The notes beneath the pieces were generated by a model. That model was not told where the DNA came from, did not search any database, and worked only from the letters and a program-made list of their open reading frames with translations. From contig CAJFNH010000089.1 of the NCBI GenBank assembly GCA_904394195.1, positions 1-5,661 on the forward strand: a stretch of DNA of 5,661 bases, in the 5' to 3' direction. Each line of letters starts with the position of its first letter. Position 1 is the stretch's first letter. The DNA is from Candidatus Gallimonas caecicola. GTDB taxonomy: Bacteria > Bacillota > Clostridia > Christensenellales > Borkfalkiaceae. A program made the position numbers and the translations under genes. Positions 5,355-5,661 of the stretch are shown piece after piece.

Positions 5355-5661
5355 ATGGACAATAAATTAAGAGATTATATTGTTAATCTTAATGAACTTT
5401 CAAAAGATGTATTAGGGGTAGAATGCAGGATTAGCTCTATATTAAAATCTGCCAATTTTTGCCAAAAACAGATTACTTATTTACAAGGTGAAGGTTTGCA
5501 TAATTTGATGCAAAATATCGATTATGCACTTCGTGTATATTTGATTTCTCACTTCAGCACAAGTAAAAATTGTGATATCCTTTACCAGCGTTATGGATTG
5601 TTTGGTTATAAAAAGCAAACTCTTGAACATATAGGGGAACAATACGGTGTTTCTCGTGAGC
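5355..5661 (+). CDS. Sigma-70 region 4-like helix-turn-helix protein (N-terminal part only)
   Basis: The gene runs off the right edge; 102 codons are visible. ATG at 5355 is the only plausible start, because an in-frame TAA lies 15 bases upstream (5337-5339); its ribosome site is weak. Residues about 1-70 (MDNKLRDYIVNLNELSKD onward) are helical, with three cysteines (24, 36, 73 counting the start of the next segment), and unrecognised. Residues 74-102, DILYQRYGLFGYKK followed by QTLEHIGEQYGVSRE, closely match the pattern of sigma-70 region 4 (I-L-x-x-RYGL-x-G-x-x-x-x-TLEEIG-x-x-x-GVSRER), which contacts the -35 element in true sigma factors. Nothing like region 2 or 3 precedes it, so it is not a standard primary sigma factor; it may be a regulator or a larger protein carrying this HTH. 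Codon use (four TTA, one TCA, AGA, AGG, ATA) differs sharply from guaB and guaA, a sign of transfer. Confidence 0.7.
   Translation, partial: MDNKLRDYIVNLNELSKDVLGVECRISSILKSANFCQKQITYLQGEGLHNLMQNIDYALRVYLISHFSTSKNCDILYQRYGLFGYKKQTLEHIGEQYGVSRE

Overview
The window carries the end of the guanine nucleotide pathway, guaB (IMP dehydrogenase) followed by guaA (GMP synthase), in a GC-rich genome. The GC-rich genes use codons ending in G or C and almost completely avoid TTA, CTA and TCA. Where Shine-Dalgarno sites are present they are strong, and sigma-A type promoters and intrinsic terminators are recognisable. Together with a typical lipobox protein and the style of the small membrane proteins, this suggests a GC-rich member of the Clostridia (Firmicutes). 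That placement is an inference, not a sequence match.

Layout. Positions 1-1412 hold two leftward genes. The outer one (1-638, cut by the window edge) is a membrane-anchored YiiX-like permuted papain-fold hydrolase with its own promoter. The inner one (765-1412) is a small lipoprotein of unknown function that ends at an intrinsic terminator just before that promoter. A divergent intergenic region (1413-1586) contains a rightward promoter and a possibly structured leader. Rightward from there run an unrecognised single-membrane-segment protein (1587-2204), guaB (2197-3651, overlapping the previous gene by 8 bases) and guaA (3712-5247). An intrinsic terminator lies between guaB and guaA.

About 40 bases after the guaA stop the composition changes abruptly from GC-rich to AT-rich. 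A new gene (5355 to the window end) starts there with quite different codon use. Its visible C-terminal part looks like the helix-turn-helix of sigma-70 region 4, but what precedes it is not a normal sigma factor. This looks like the edge of acquired DNA next to guaA, whose 3' end is a known insertion hotspot for genomic islands. It is the most interesting part of the window, but only the first 102 codons are visible.

How the genes work together: GuaB oxidises IMP to XMP and GuaA aminates XMP to GMP, so the two are consecutive steps. The unknown protein upstream is probably co-transcribed and translationally coupled with guaB. The leftward genes are cell-envelope proteins with no evident link to purine synthesis.
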